A DNA stretch of 64,000 bases from Pseudomonadota bacterium (GTDB lineage Bacteria; Verrucomicrobiota; Verrucomicrobiia; Limisphaerales; SXTU01). The stretch is from positions 1 to 64,000 of the forward strand of contig RFSE01000003.1 in the NCBI GenBank assembly GCA_009924135.1, read 5' to 3'. Within the stretch, counting starts at the first letter, position 1. Each line of letters begins with the position of its first letter. The notes under the pieces were generated by a model. It saw only the letters and a program-made list of their open reading frames with translations. It ran no database searches and was not told the origin of the DNA. The position numbers and the translations under genes are program-made. Below, in pieces: positions 48,034 through 57,695 of the stretch.

Positions 48034-49128
48034 TCACAGCGCGGCCGCCAGTTGGGGCAGGCGTGCGGCCCAGGTGTGGGCGGCCAGCACGCGTTGCCGG
48101 CCGGCGGCTCCGACCTGTGCGGCGCGGGCGGGTTGATGTTGCAGTTCACGCAGCAGCAGCGCGGCTTCCTCGAGCGAGTGATAAGTCAGCACTTCGCGAC
48201 CGATGTCGAGTGCGGCGGCCACATCGGCGTTGTGCTCCGTCAGGTAACAGCAGCCGTGGCCGGGAAATTCGAGGTCACGGAGCTTGAGGTAACTTAGATG
48301 CCGGCCGTGCGCGTCCAGGGCCTGGTTCAATCCCAGTACAACCTGACAGCCCCGCAGATACGCCGGCAGTTCTTCATCGGGCAGCGGGCCTTGGGCGTGC
48401 GCGTGGACCAGCGGCCAGTGCGGCTGCCGGCGCAGATGATCACCCAGTCCGTGAAAGCGCATCGCCTGACGCGCGGCCTCCCCGGCCGGTTCCGCGTCCC
48501 AGCCGGGACCGCGAAGTTCCAGCGGTACGCCGGCGGCCAGCAGTTGGCCGAGCTGCGCCACGCGCGGGCCGGTCGGCATGCCGATGAAGGCGACCGGGCG
48601 TGACACTGGTCCGCCGTGACAATCGGGCAGATGGACCGGATTGAAGGCGTAGGGCAGGCAAGCGTAGGGCACGCCCAGCCCGCGATAGTCGGGAATGGCC
48701 GCGTGCTCAACAAACCAGTTGAGCGAAACGACGCGGGCCAGCGGCGCCACCTCATCAAAACGATACGTGCTGTCGCAGAAGAAATTGACCCAGGGCACGC
48801 CCGCCGCGACGACGCGGCGCACGACGTCCGGGTCGAGGTCCCGCGCGAAGCAGTAGGAGATGACCGCGTCCAGGCCGTGCGTAGCGCGGGTGCGCAGGAT
48901 TTGTTCGGCCAGCTGCTCGCTGGTACGGGCGCAGGCATCGGCGCGATCCGCCGCCGGGTCGGAAGCCGGGCGTCGGGCCCAGGTCCAGTCCAGCCCGACC
49001 GGCGTGGTCAGCCGGTCCACCACCGCGCGCAAACCGTCGTAGAAATGACGTTGCCACAGCGACCGGTAATGGCCCGAAGGCGCGTGACAGTACGCCACGA
49101 CACAGAACACATGGCGGAGAGGCGTCAT
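48034..49128 (-). CDS. CgeB-type glycosyltransferase
   Basis: 364 residues. The C-terminal half shows the CgeB/GT1 pattern: GCQVVLGLNQALDAHGRHLS, YLKLRDLEFPGHGCCYLTEH, LDIGREVLTYHSLEEAALLL. The N-terminus begins MTPLRHVFCVVAYCHAPSGH. It starts the minus-strand polysaccharide operon and is followed after 16 bp by the flippase. Donor and acceptor are unknown. Confidence 0.8.
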   Translation of the reverse strand: MTPLRHVFCVVAYCHAPSGHYRSLWQRHFYDGLRAVVDRLTTPVGLDWTWARRPASDPAADRADACARTSEQLAEQILRTRATHGLDAVISYCFARDLDPDVVRRVVAAGVPWVNFFCDSTYRFDEVAPLARVVSLNWFVEHAAIPDYRGLGVPYACLPYAFNPVHLPDCHGGPVSRPVAFIGMPTGPRVAQLGQLLAAGVPLELRGPGWDAEPAGEAARQAMRFHGLGDHLRRQPHWPLVHAHAQGPLPDEELPAYLRGCQVVLGLNQALDAHGRHLSYLKLRDLEFPGHGCCYLTEHNADVAAALDIGREVLTYHSLEEAALLLRELQHQPARAAQVGAAGRQRVLAAHTWAARLPQLAAAL

Positions 49129-49250
49129 GCTGCGAAGAGGTAAACGAGTGGGCAGGCGATGGGCTTGACGCCGGAAAACCCGGGGGAAGACCAGCTAGAA
49201 CAATGGTGGCAAATGTCTGGCGGCAAGCAGCGTACCGGAATTCGTTGGCG

Positions 49251-49390
49251 TTCTCCCTCACCCCGGCCCTCTCCCGCTGGGAGAGGGAGAAACTTCGGCC
49301 GCCTTCGTCCAGTCGTTGCCTGTTGCCAACCGAGCCGGGCGAGGTGGCTCCCTCTCCCAGCGGGAGAGGGCCGGGGTGAGGGAGAGAGCG
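49251..49390. repeat. 140-bp palindromic element, intergenic copy
   Basis: The left end is TTCTCCCTCACCCCGGCCCT plus the hairpin CTCCCGCTGGGAG. The right end is the inverse, with GGGAGAGGGCCGGGGTGAGG. It has the same architecture as 7423-7566 inside cusA. The rest of the 360-bp gap between the glycosyltransferase and the cytochrome-domain gene holds nothing I can name. Confidence 0.88.
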
Positions 49391-49489
49391 ACCATTGGTT
49401 CGTTGTGAGGAAGCAACCAGAACCTTGCCGCCATCGGCCTAAAACTGACGGCTGCGTCACGACGAGAGCGTTGGAAACGGCCATGCGCT

Positions 49490-52400
49490 TCAATCCACAA
49501 ACGCTGCCTCGTTCGAGACGAGCAGGATGTGCGCGAGCTTTTCCCACGGCGTCAGATTCTTCAGGGACTCGTTGCTCTGGCGGGTGAAGTCCGCCTTGGC
49601 GTCCCACGCGGTTTCGTAGCCGGGCGGGAGCTGCTTGGAGCGCTTCACTCCGTCGGTGAGCTTGAGCTTGGGGGCCCAGTTGAAGCTGTCGCTGTTGTCA
49701 TCCGCGCGGCACTCGACGACGAAGTCCAGCGTGTCGCCGGCTTGCACCGCAAGGTCGGCGGCCTTGAGTTCCGCCGAACCGCTTTTCGCCGTCGCCTCGC
49801 CCACGAGCCCGGTGCGGCTGCTGACGATGCGCGCCAGCACGCCGTCGCCTTCCTTGGCCGGATGCGTGACTGTGCCCGATACCGACACGGTACCATCGCG
49901 CGGGGCGACCCAGCGGCGGATGGCCGCATGCGCGACGTCCCGTCCCGGATGACCGCCTTCCGCGCGGATCAGGACATGGCCCAACTGCTTGTCCGGGAAA
50001 TCACGACCCACCTGCCACTGGCCGCCGGTGAAGAAGGCAAACGGCGTAAAACTCTTCACGCGCTTCGTGGCGGGGTCGAACTCGCCGTAGCCATAATGCC
50101 AGCCGCTGTTCGGCGCGGACTCGTCCAGGCCCTCGCTGGGCGCGGCGAGAAAGGCCTTCGCCATCGTGACTTCGTCCGCTGCGGGACGCCGTTGGTAAAT
50201 CGTCTCGTAGAGGAAGCGGATGCGGGCTTCGTCGTTGGTGAACTTCTTAAAGTCATCGCGCCCAGCAAGCGCCTGCGCCTGCTGGAGGACGAACGGCGCG
50301 TTCAACATGAAGAGCGCCTGCTGCGGCACGGTGGTGAGGAAGCGCTGCGACGCGCTCACATCGGGACTTGCGAAGTCAAACGTGCGGAACATCGCCGGGA
50401 GGTTTTGCCGGTCGATGTAACCATACACCGTGCGCCGACCGCTGAACGGCTGCGCCGTGAGTTCCACGGGCAGGCCGCCGGTGGCGAGGTCGAGCTTGCC
50501 GGACGCGAGCAACAGTGAATCACGGAACTGCTCGAAGTCGAAGCGTTGGCGGTTGAACTTCCAGAGCTGCGTGTTCGCCGGGTCCGCCTTCACGCACTCG
50601 GCGCGGTCATCGCTCGCCTGCTGGTAGGTGGCGGAAAGCATGATCAGCCGATGAAGGGTCTTGATACTCCAGGGTTTGACGGAAGACGGCTCCCCCCTGG
50701 ACGCCAGACCCAAGACCCCATCCCCGCGCACGAAGTGCGCCGCCAGCCAGTCGAGCAGCTCGGGGTGCGTGGGTGGGTCGGTGCGGACGCCGAAGTCGCT
50801 CGGAGTACGGACGAGGCCCGCGCCGAAGTGCCAGGCCCAGACACGGTTCACGATCACGCGGGCGGTGAGCGGGTTGTCCTTGTTCGCGATGGCCCGGGCC
50901 ATTTCGAGCCGGCCGCTGGACTTCGCCGGGAACGGTTCGGTCTTGGTGAGCGAGGCGACCTGCAGGAACGCGCGGTCCACCTCGGGGCCGTGATTGGCGG
51001 GGTTGCCGCGCAGAAACACATACGGGCGCGTGGGCGCATCGCGGTCCACCAGGGCCATCGCGCGGGGCGGCGCGCCGGGATGCGTGGCGTCCACTTCATC
51101 CACTTTGGCTTTGAGCTGGCGCAGGCGCGGGCGGGCGTCCTCGAGCAACGTGTCGTTCTCGGGCGCAGGCAGGTTCGGCGCGGCGTCCGGAGCGCGCAGG
51201 GCGAGGCGCAGGACCTCCTTCTCCTTGTCCGCGTGCGGCGTGGCGGCGTCGGCGTCAGTGAGCAGCTTGCCGTAACGCTCCGCGACTTCCTTGATGGTCT
51301 TGGGCGGCGTCTTGAACGCGGCGGCCACGGCGGGGTGGGTGCCGGCTGGGACAGATACTTTCACCGCTTCGTCGGCGAACTTGTCGTCCGGCAACTTCGC
51401 GTACGTGTTCCAGAGCGACCAGACCGGGTCAGGCGTGGCGGACTTGGTAGTCTTGCTGAGATAGTCCTGCCAACGGCTCACCACCGCCGGGACGAGCTTG
51501 CGCTCTTGGAAATACTTGTCCCGGTTCTGCCGCGTCGCCGTGGCGGAGGCGCGGGCCACCTTCGGGTCCACTTCGTCGGCGGCGAGCAGGTAATCGGCGG
51601 TGCGCTTGCGCAGGATGGCGAACTGCTTGTCGAGCTGTTCGACGCGGTGCTGCTCCAGTTCGGCCTCGCGCTTCTTTTTCTCCACGAGATAGGCCGCGTG
51701 CTGCACCGCATCAGGTTGCAGACCGAGCAAGGGCTTCTCCGCCGGCTCCTGGCTGGAGGCGAAGACGCCGTAGAGCCCGTAATACTCGCGGGTAGAGACC
51801 GGGTCGTATTTGTGGTCGTGGCAGCGGGCGCACTGGGCCGTCAGCCCCATCGTGCCGCGCGTCACCACGTCGATGCGGTCGTCGATGATGTCGGCGGTGT
51901 TGTTTAGGAAGCGGCGGCCAAGTGTGAGAAAACCGAGGGCGGCGAGGGAGTCCTGATGAGGTTCAAGGGTGGAGGTTTCAGGTTTCAAGCTGGCCTGGCC
52001 GGTTGCACTCGAACCACCGGCACCAACTTTGAACTTTGAACTTTGAACTTTGGACTCTTCCAAAACCCGGTCCGCTGCAATTTGTTCGATAAGGAACCGG
52101 TCGTACGGCGTGTCGTGGTTGAAGCTGTTGATGACGTAGTCGCGGTAGGTGTAGCTGAAGGCGAAGCGCCGTTGCTCGTCGCCGGCGAGGTAGCCCTTCG
52201 TGTCGGCGTAACGCGCGACATCGAGCCAGTGCCGGCCCCAGCGTTCACCGTAACGCGGCGAGGCGAGCAGGCGGTCAACGAGACTGGCGGTGGCCGTTTG
52301 GCGATTGCCGGTCTGGCACGCCCGCTCGAACGCCTCGACCTCGGCCATCGACGGCGGGAGGCCGTGGAGGTCGAGTGTCATGCGGCGGATGAGCGTACGT

Positions 52401-53044
52401 GGATCAGCGGGCGGGGAGAGGGTCCAGCCTTTGGGGGCGAGCTTGGCTAAAACGAACGCGTCGATGGGAGAGTATTCAGTTTTCAGTGCGTCAGTATTCA
52501 GTGGCTTCGCCTTGCCGGGAGCGCTCTTGGCTGAGGACTGATTGCTGAACACTGAATACTGAATACTTGGAACTTTGGGCTCCTTCACCGGCTGAAACGC
52601 CCAGTGGTTCTTCACCACGGTCGGATCGGAGAGCGGCGGGCCGGAGGGCTTGCCGGTGCGGGGGTCGGGCGCGCCCATGCGGACCCATTCTTCGAAGAGG
52701 GCGATCTGGGCGGCGGAGAGTTTCTTCCCCTTGGGCGGCATCTCCAGGTCCTTCTCCGTATAACGGATGGACCGGATGAGCAGGGACTTGTCGGGGTCGC
52801 CGGGGACGATGGCGGGGCCGTGCTCGCCGCCCTTGCTCCAGCCGTCGCGGGTGTTGAGTGCAAGGCCGCCCTTGGGTTTGTCCGGCGCACTGCCGTCGTG
52901 GCACTTGAGGCACTGCTCGATGAGCAGCGGGCGGATCTTGTTCTCGAAGAAGTCGTGGCCGGCCGCGGCATCGGCCGCGTGCGCCCGGAGGGCAAACACG
53001 CCGGCGAGCAGGGCGAGACGAAGGGGGGAAGTCGGGTGGTTCAT
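49490..53044 (-). CDS. PSCyt1-DUF1549-DUF1553 (PSD1) protein with in-frame repeat insertions
   Basis: 1184 residues, secreted (MNHPTSPLRLALLAGVFALR). The N-terminal Planctomycete-type cytochrome has the haem motif CLKCHDG and distal Met region DLEMPPKGKKLSAAQ. DUF1549 follows (ERWGRHWLDVARYADTKGY; TAQCARCHDHKYDP gives a second CxxCH). DUF1553 (NPLTARVIVNRVWAWHFGAG, FGVRTDPPTHPELLDWLAAH, RRTVYGYIDRQNLPAMFRTF) and a C-terminal jelly-roll-like part complete it. Such proteins are abundant in Planctomycetes and Verrucomicrobia and are thought to act in polymer breakdown. Two segments, SIQYSVFSNQSS ... LNTDALKTEYS and SKVQSSKFKV ... LKPETSTLEP, are spelled by heptamer elements. The usual DUF1501 partner gene is absent. 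Confidence 0.9.
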   Translation of the reverse strand: MNHPTSPLRLALLAGVFALRAHAADAAAGHDFFENKIRPLLIEQCLKCHDGSAPDKPKGGLALNTRDGWSKGGEHGPAIVPGDPDKSLLIRSIRYTEKDLEMPPKGKKLSAAQIALFEEWVRMGAPDPRTGKPSGPPLSDPTVVKNHWAFQPVKEPKVPSIQYSVFSNQSSAKSAPGKAKPLNTDALKTEYSPIDAFVLAKLAPKGWTLSPPADPRTLIRRMTLDLHGLPPSMAEVEAFERACQTGNRQTATASLVDRLLASPRYGERWGRHWLDVARYADTKGYLAGDEQRRFAFSYTYRDYVINSFNHDTPYDRFLIEQIAADRVLEESKVQSSKFKVGAGGSSATGQASLKPETSTLEPHQDSLAALGFLTLGRRFLNNTADIIDDRIDVVTRGTMGLTAQCARCHDHKYDPVSTREYYGLYGVFASSQEPAEKPLLGLQPDAVQHAAYLVEKKKREAELEQHRVEQLDKQFAILRKRTADYLLAADEVDPKVARASATATRQNRDKYFQERKLVPAVVSRWQDYLSKTTKSATPDPVWSLWNTYAKLPDDKFADEAVKVSVPAGTHPAVAAAFKTPPKTIKEVAERYGKLLTDADAATPHADKEKEVLRLALRAPDAAPNLPAPENDTLLEDARPRLRQLKAKVDEVDATHPGAPPRAMALVDRDAPTRPYVFLRGNPANHGPEVDRAFLQVASLTKTEPFPAKSSGRLEMARAIANKDNPLTARVIVNRVWAWHFGAGLVRTPSDFGVRTDPPTHPELLDWLAAHFVRGDGVLGLASRGEPSSVKPWSIKTLHRLIMLSATYQQASDDRAECVKADPANTQLWKFNRQRFDFEQFRDSLLLASGKLDLATGGLPVELTAQPFSGRRTVYGYIDRQNLPAMFRTFDFASPDVSASQRFLTTVPQQALFMLNAPFVLQQAQALAGRDDFKKFTNDEARIRFLYETIYQRRPAADEVTMAKAFLAAPSEGLDESAPNSGWHYGYGEFDPATKRVKSFTPFAFFTGGQWQVGRDFPDKQLGHVLIRAEGGHPGRDVAHAAIRRWVAPRDGTVSVSGTVTHPAKEGDGVLARIVSSRTGLVGEATAKSGSAELKAADLAVQAGDTLDFVVECRADDNSDSFNWAPKLKLTDGVKRSKQLPPGYETAWDAKADFTRQSNESLKNLTPWEKLAHILLVSNEAAFVD
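51960..52052. repeat. inverted heptamer element inside the PSD1 gene, AACTTTG type
   Basis: Left arm 51960-51987: GGTTCAA, GGGTGGA, GGTTTCA, GGTTTCA. Right arm 52025-52052: four perfect AACTTTG units. The core is 37 bp. In the gene frame it encodes SKVQSSKFKVGAGG and SLKPETSTLEP between IEQIAADRVLEE and DSLAALGFLTLG, where the family has a short variable loop. Confidence 0.88.
52471..52564. repeat. inverted heptamer element inside the PSD1 gene, AGTATTC type
   Basis: Left arm 52471-52499: AGTATTC, AGTTTTC, octamer AGTGCGTC, AGTATTC. Right arm 52537-52564: ACTGATT, GCTGAAC, ACTGAAT, ACTGAAT. The core is 37 bp. In gene orientation the arms encode QYSVFSNQSS and LNTDALKTEYS, matching the element at 6686-6892 in cusA in sequence, frame and octamer position. 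Confidence 0.9.
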
Positions 53045-53064
53045 GGCCTGGAGGGCGGCGGATT

Positions 53065-53161
53065 AGTAATCAGTGTTCAGTATTCAGTGTTCAGTGATGG
53101 GTGGTCGGGTTGATCAGGGCCGGTCAGCGACAAACTGAACACTGAATACTGAATACTGAAC
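53065..53161. repeat. inverted heptamer element between PSD1 and rsmI
   Basis: Left arm 53065-53092: AGTAATC, AGTGTTC, AGTATTC, AGTGTTC. Right arm 53134-53161: ACTGAAC, ACTGAAT, ACTGAAT, ACTGAAC. The core is 41 bp. An intergenic, near-perfect inverted copy of the same family as the in-gene elements, without the octamer. Confidence 0.92.
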
Positions 53162-53168
53162 ACTTCAG

Positions 53169-53939
53169 CTATTCGGTTTCTTTCATTTCCACCCCATCTT
53201 CTGTCCTGCTCTCCGAGCCACTCACCAGCACCACAAACTCCCCTTTCAGCGAGCGTTTGGCCACGAGCGTGATCAGCTCCGCCGGGGTGCCGCGCAGGAA
53301 TTCCTCGAACTTCTTCGTCAGTTCGCGGGCCAGCACGAGGGTGCGACCGGGGAAGACTTCGTTCAGCTCGCCCAGCAGTTTCTCGATGCGATAGGGCGAC
53401 TCGTACAGGGCGAGCGTGCCGGCGAAGGTCTTCAAGGCTTCGAGCGCCTTGCGCCGCTGGCCGGACTTGTGCGGCAGGAAGCCGATGAAATGAAACTCGT
53501 CCGTCGGCAGGCCGCTGGCCGTCAACGCCGCGACGAGCGCGCACGCGCCGGGCACGGACTCCACGCGCCGGCCGGCCGCCACCGCCGCCCGCACGACGCG
53601 TTCGCCGGGGTCGCTGACGCCCGGCGTGCCGGCATCCGTGACGAGCGCGACCTTCTCGCCGCGCTTGAGCCGTTCGAGGATTTCCTCGGACCGCTTCGCC
53701 TCGTTGAACTGGAAGTAGCTCAACATCGGTTTGGAAATCTCGAAGTGTTTGAGCAACTGCCCCGTGCGCCGCGTATCTTCGGCGGCGATCACGTCGCACT
53801 CGCGCAGCGTGCGCAACGCGCGGAGCGTGATGTCCTCCAGATTGCCGATCGGCGTGGCAACGAGATACAGCGTGCCGGGTGTGAGCGGCGGGAGCACCCG
53901 CGCGGGCCCGGACGCAACCGTGGGGACGTCCGCGCTCAC
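53169..53939 (-). CDS. rsmI: 16S rRNA (cytidine1402-2'-O)-methyltransferase
   Basis: 256 residues from a GTG at 53939 that overlaps the ribBA stop (GTGA). The frame stays open upstream but is then a shadow of ribBA. Motifs: [76 protein letters not shown] and [13 protein letters not shown], the tetrapyrrole-methylase fold of RsmI. It methylates the decoding centre of the small ribosomal subunit with SAM. Coupled translation with ribBA is evident from the overlap. Confidence 0.93.
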   Translation of the reverse strand: MSADVPTVASGPARVLPPLTPGTLYLVATPIGNLEDITLRALRTLRECDVIAAEDTRRTGQLLKHFEISKPMLSYFQFNEAKRSEEILERLKRGEKVALVTDAGTPGVSDPGERVVRAAVAAGRRVESVPGACALVAALTASGLPTDEFHFIGFLPHKSGQRRKALEALKTFAGTLALYESPYRIEKLLGELNEVFPGRTLVLARELTKKFEEFLRGTPAELITLVAKRSLKGEFVVLVSGSESRTEDGVEMKETE

Positions 53940-55135
53940 AGGAGGTGGCCGAGCTTTTCGCGCTTCGTTTTCAGGTAGCGCTCGTTGTGCGGGTTGGGCT
54001 TCACGCGGATGGGCAATTGCTCGACAACTTGCAGGCCGTAGCCTTCGAGGCCGACGATCTTCTTCGGGTTGTTCGTGAGCAGGCGGATGGTCTTGAGGCC
54101 GAGGTCGCAGAGGATTTGCGCGCCCAGGCCGTATTCGCGGAGGTCCATGCCGAAGCCAAGCTTCTGGTTCGCCTCGACGGTATCCAGGCCCTTCTCCTGG
54201 AGCTTGTAGGCCTGAATCTTCGGCCCCAGCCCGATGCCCCGGCCTTCCTGCCGCATGTAGAGGATCACGCCGCGTCCGGCATCGCTGACCTGTTTCATGG
54301 CCTGCTGGAGCTGCGGCCCGCAATCGCACCGGCGCGAGCCGAAGACATCGCCGGTGAGGCATTCGCTATGGACGCGCACGAGGACGTTCTTGTGGCCGGC
54401 CACATCGCCCTTCACGAGCGCGACGTGGTGCTGGCCGTCCGTGTGCGAGCGGTAAAGGTGCAGGTCGAAGTCGCCGTAGTCGGTCGGCATCTTCACGACT
54501 TCAATGCGCTCGACGAGTTTTTCGCGGGAACGCCGGTAGCAGATGAGGTCGGCAATCGAGCAGATCTTCAGCTTGTGCTTGCGCGCAAACTTACGCAGCG
54601 CCGGCAGCCGCGCCATGGTGCCGTCGTCGGACATGATTTCGCAGATCACGCCGATGGGCCGGGTGCCGGCGAGCCGCACGAGGTCCACGGCCGCCTCCGT
54701 GTGGCCGGCGCGCTGGAGCACGCCGCCGGGCTTGGCGCGGAGCGGGAAGACGTGGCCGGGTTGCACGAGGTCATCGGGCATGGCCGTGGGGGCGGCCATG
54801 AGCTGGATGGTCCGGGCACGGTCGGCGGCGCTGATGCCGGTGGTGATGCCGCTGGCGGCATCGACACTGACCTGGAAGTCGGTTTTGAAGGTCTCGCGGT
54901 TCTGCGTGACCATGCGTTCGATGCCGAGCTGCTTGAGCCGTTCGCCGGTCGTGGGCACGCAGATGAGGCCGCGCCCGAAGCGCGCCATGAAGTTCACGGC
55001 CGCCGGGGTGGCGTGTTCGGCCGCCATCACGAGGTCGCCCTCGTTTTCGCGGTCCGCGTCGTCCACGACAATGACCATGCGTCCGCGCCGCAAATCGGCC
55101 AGCGCGGCCTCGATGGTATCAAACTCCGCTTTCAT
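53936..55135 (-). CDS. ribBA: bifunctional DHBP synthase / GTP cyclohydrolase II
   Basis: 399 residues from the ATG at 55135 ([20 protein letters not shown]). The N-terminal RibB half has the acidic active-site loop [20 protein letters not shown], and [15 protein letters not shown]. The C-terminal RibA half has the zinc site [20 protein letters not shown], then [20 protein letters not shown] and [16 protein letters not shown]. It supplies both entry precursors of riboflavin. No FMN riboswitch was recognised upstream; a 13-bp-stem palindrome lies there instead. rsmI follows with a four-base overlap. Confidence 0.95.
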   Translation of the reverse strand: MKAEFDTIEAALADLRRGRMVIVVDDADRENEGDLVMAAEHATPAAVNFMARFGRGLICVPTTGERLKQLGIERMVTQNRETFKTDFQVSVDAASGITTGISAADRARTIQLMAAPTAMPDDLVQPGHVFPLRAKPGGVLQRAGHTEAAVDLVRLAGTRPIGVICEIMSDDGTMARLPALRKFARKHKLKICSIADLICYRRSREKLVERIEVVKMPTDYGDFDLHLYRSHTDGQHHVALVKGDVAGHKNVLVRVHSECLTGDVFGSRRCDCGPQLQQAMKQVSDAGRGVILYMRQEGRGIGLGPKIQAYKLQEKGLDTVEANQKLGFGMDLREYGLGAQILCDLGLKTIRLLTNNPKKIVGLEGYGLQVVEQLPIRVKPNPHNERYLKTKREKLGHLL

Positions 55136-55196
55136 CGTCCGGCGAATGTATGCGGGGGCGGGCGGCTTGCAAATGCGTAATCCGGGGGAAGGCATC

Positions 55197-55224
55197 GTAG
55201 CGCGGGCAGCTCTGCCCGCGCTAC
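55197..55224. repeat. 28-bp perfect palindrome in the ribBA/HEAT divergent region
   Basis: A 13-bp stem (GTAGCGCGGGCAG) with a 2-nt spacer and its exact inverse. It sits between divergent genes, so it is not a terminator for either. It is more likely a dispersed CGGGCAG palindrome or an operator. Confidence 0.7.
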
Positions 55225-55298
55225 GCCGGTTCGCTTTGTTCGCGGGCCACCTCATTCCCCGACTATTCCACCCGGCTGCTGCGTCAGGGACTTCACCG

Positions 55299-56087
55299 AT
55301 GAAGACAATTTTTGCCGCGCTGGGAATCCTGGCGCTTGCCTCCCTGCCGCTGGCCGGCGCGACGCCCACGCCCAAACCCGGTGCGCCCGAACGGCTCGCC
55401 GTCATTCTCCAGGAGATGAAATCGCCCGACCGCGAGGTGCGGCTCAAGGCCGTCGGGCGGCTCGTGCATTTCGAGGGCGGCCAGGAGCAGGCTTTGCCGG
55501 CCTTCAATGCCTTGCGTGACGCCATGCGCGATTCCGAGGCGGACATCCGGGCCGTGGTTTGCACGGCGATGGGCAACTTCCACGAAAAAGCCAAGCCCGC
55601 CATCCCCGACCTCACACGACTGCTGCGCGACCCCGACAAGGAAGTGCGGCAATGCGCCGTGCGGGCGTTGGGCCGCGTGGGTCGGGATGCCATGGTCGCT
55701 TTTCCCGAGATGGCCCACAGCACGCAAGACCTCGACCCCGTGGTGCGCGTGGTGGCCCACGCTGCGATGATCCGGGTCGGCGCGCCGGTGAAGGAACACC
55801 TGCCGGCGATCCTCAAGGGCCTCGACGACGCCTCGCCGCTGGTGCGCTACAAGTCCGCCCACTGCCTAGAACCCCTCGGCGAAGTGGCCGCGCCAGGCGT
55901 CGCGAAGCTCGGCACCCTGCTGACTGACCCGGACGAGAAGGTCCGTCACTACAGCGCCCGTGCGCTCGTGAATCTCGGCGAGACGGCCCGGCCCGCGCTG
56001 GCCGCCCTCAAGGCCGCGCGCGAACTGGAGAAGGAACCCGGCAACCGCGGTCTCATGGACGCTGCAATCCGCAAGCTGACCCCGTGA
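55299..56087 (+). CDS. secreted HEAT-repeat protein
   Basis: 262 residues from the ATG at 55299, which gives a signal peptide ([20 protein letters not shown]). At least five HEAT-like helical pairs with regular D-x-x-V-R patterns are visible: [70 protein letters not shown] and [18 protein letters not shown]. Such repeats make a curved protein-binding scaffold in the periplasm. Specific partner unknown. The longer upstream frame is the ribBA shadow. Confidence 0.85.
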   Translation: MKTIFAALGILALASLPLAGATPTPKPGAPERLAVILQEMKSPDREVRLKAVGRLVHFEGGQEQALPAFNALRDAMRDSEADIRAVVCTAMGNFHEKAKPAIPDLTRLLRDPDKEVRQCAVRALGRVGRDAMVAFPEMAHSTQDLDPVVRVVAHAAMIRVGAPVKEHLPAILKGLDDASPLVRYKSAHCLEPLGEVAAPGVAKLGTLLTDPDEKVRHYSARALVNLGETARPALAALKAARELEKEPGNRGLMDAAIRKLTP

Positions 56088-56229
56088 GGCGCAGAGCGGG
56101 GTACCGCAGGCAAGCACGCCTGCGATACCACCACAGCAGCCGGATGCGGACGTGGGAGTCCGCGCTCCTTGACACTGCGGAGCCGGACTAACACTTGTCC
56201 CGCCCGCCCTCTCTGCTACCGTCACGCCA

Positions 56230-57294
56230 ATGTTACGCCGGTTTCTCATCTTGTCGGTCGTGGTCGTGTCCGTTGTCGTCGCGCACGGAGCGGAGCGGGT
56301 CTTTGATTTTGCGCAGATGCCCGAAGGCAAGCCGCCGGAAGGTTTCTTTAACGTGCTGACGGGCATTGCCAAGCCGGGCGACTGGAAGGTGGTGCCGGGG
56401 GACGCGCCGACGGCCTTCAAACCGCTGGTACCTGGTGCTCCCGCCACCAGCAAGGTCAACGTGCTCGCCCAGCTCTCGACCGACGCCACGGACGAACGTT
56501 TTCCCACGCTGATCTTCGACGGGGATGTGTACGACAATTTCACCTTCACCACGAAGATCAAATGTGTGGCCGGCAAAGCCGAACAGATGGCGGGCGTGGT
56601 CTTCCGCTATCAGGATCCCAAGAACTACTACTACGTCCGCGCCAGCGCCTTGGGAAACAACGTGCGTTTCTTCAAGGTCGTCAACGGCCTGCGCGGCGAT
56701 CCGATTGGCACGGAATTGCCCGTGCCGGCCGGGGTCTGGCACGAACTGACCGTCGAGTGCAAGGGCAACCAGATCCACTTCCTCTTCAATGGCAAGGAAG
56801 TGGTCCCGACCCTGACCGACAACTCGTTTGCCTTCGGCAAGATCGGGTTTTGGACCAAGTCGGACTCGGTCAGTCAATTCACCGATGCCAAGATCATCTA
56901 CATTCCCCGCGAGACGCTGGCCAAGGCGATGGTCCGGGAAATCTTTGAGCAGCGTTCCAGCATCGTTGAGGTGGTCATTTTCATGAAGGACCGCACCAGT
57001 TCCGAGGTCCGGGTGGTGGCTTGTCACGGCGACAAGTTCGTCGGCCAGGCAGGCGGCCAGGTGGAAAAGGACGTCATCGCCAAGGACGTCATCTACTCCG
57101 GCCAGGACCCGTCCACCGGAGTGATGCTGGTGACGATGCCGCTGCACGACCGCAACGGCGAGCCGGTGGCCGCCGTGCGGGTGGAGTTGAAGGCCTTCAA
57201 GGGCCAGACAGACAAGAACGCCATCCTGCGCGCCACCCCGCTTGTGAAACAAATGGAACAGCGCTTCAAGGAGGCCAAGGACCTCGTCGAATGA
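56230..57294 (+). CDS. secreted LamG/DUF1080-like protein
   Basis: 354 residues with a signal peptide (MLRRFLILSVVVVSVVVAHG). Residues about 80-225 form a concanavalin-like beta sandwich: VYDNFTFTTKIKCVAGKAEQ, GVVFRYQDPKNYYYVRASAL, GVWHELTVECKGNQIHFLFN, GKIGFWTKSDSVSQFTDAKI. The C-terminal 120 residues (VEVVIFMKDRTSSEVRVVAC ... LVTMPLHDRNGEPVAAVRV) resemble a small sensor-type alpha/beta domain. Carbohydrate binding is inferred from the fold. Its stop overlaps the start of a small gene (ATGA). Confidence 0.78.
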   Translation: MLRRFLILSVVVVSVVVAHGAERVFDFAQMPEGKPPEGFFNVLTGIAKPGDWKVVPGDAPTAFKPLVPGAPATSKVNVLAQLSTDATDERFPTLIFDGDVYDNFTFTTKIKCVAGKAEQMAGVVFRYQDPKNYYYVRASALGNNVRFFKVVNGLRGDPIGTELPVPAGVWHELTVECKGNQIHFLFNGKEVVPTLTDNSFAFGKIGFWTKSDSVSQFTDAKIIYIPRETLAKAMVREIFEQRSSIVEVVIFMKDRTSSEVRVVACHGDKFVGQAGGQVEKDVIAKDVIYSGQDPSTGVMLVTMPLHDRNGEPVAAVRVELKAFKGQTDKNAILRATPLVKQMEQRFKEAKDLVE

Positions 57295-57602
57295 GCACGC
57301 CGGCGACCTTCACCGGCAGCAGTCCGGACGAGGTGACCGCGTTTCTCGCCGACCAGCGCCAGCGCCTCAAGCCGTTCCGCCGGGTCCTGGTCGCTGCCGA
57401 CCGCACGCGCGTGCTGGATGTGAACCGGAACGAGGTGGTGTTCCCCGGAGTGACCTTTGGCCATCCTTTGCTGGAGGCCGTCCTGCGGGCGGCGGGTGCG
57501 TCCTTCGACCCGGCGAACTTCCACACGCCTCCCACTGGACAGTCAACGCGTGAGTTCGGCTGTACGGCGCGTTATCCGTGGGCGCACGACCGGATTCTCT
57601 GA
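57291..57602 (+). CDS. small unknown protein translationally coupled to the LamG-like gene
   Basis: 103 residues. The ATG overlaps the preceding stop as ATGA, the best evidence that it is real. The sequence (EVTAFLADQRQRLKPFRRVL, VAADRTRVLDVNRNEVVFPG, FGHPLLEAVLRAAGASFDPA) has a balanced composition with no signal peptide or membrane segment and no motif I recognise. The last 25 residues look less protein-like, so it may be truncated. No function assigned. Confidence 0.5.
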   Translation: MSTPATFTGSSPDEVTAFLADQRQRLKPFRRVLVAADRTRVLDVNRNEVVFPGVTFGHPLLEAVLRAAGASFDPANFHTPPTGQSTREFGCTARYPWAHDRIL

Positions 57603-57695
57603 TCTGCGCCATCGTTGTTGGTGCGGACGGTCACGGCGTTCGGGCTCAAGACGTGCCCACTGGCAAGCAGTTCAAGCCCTTGCCGGACCGCCGTT

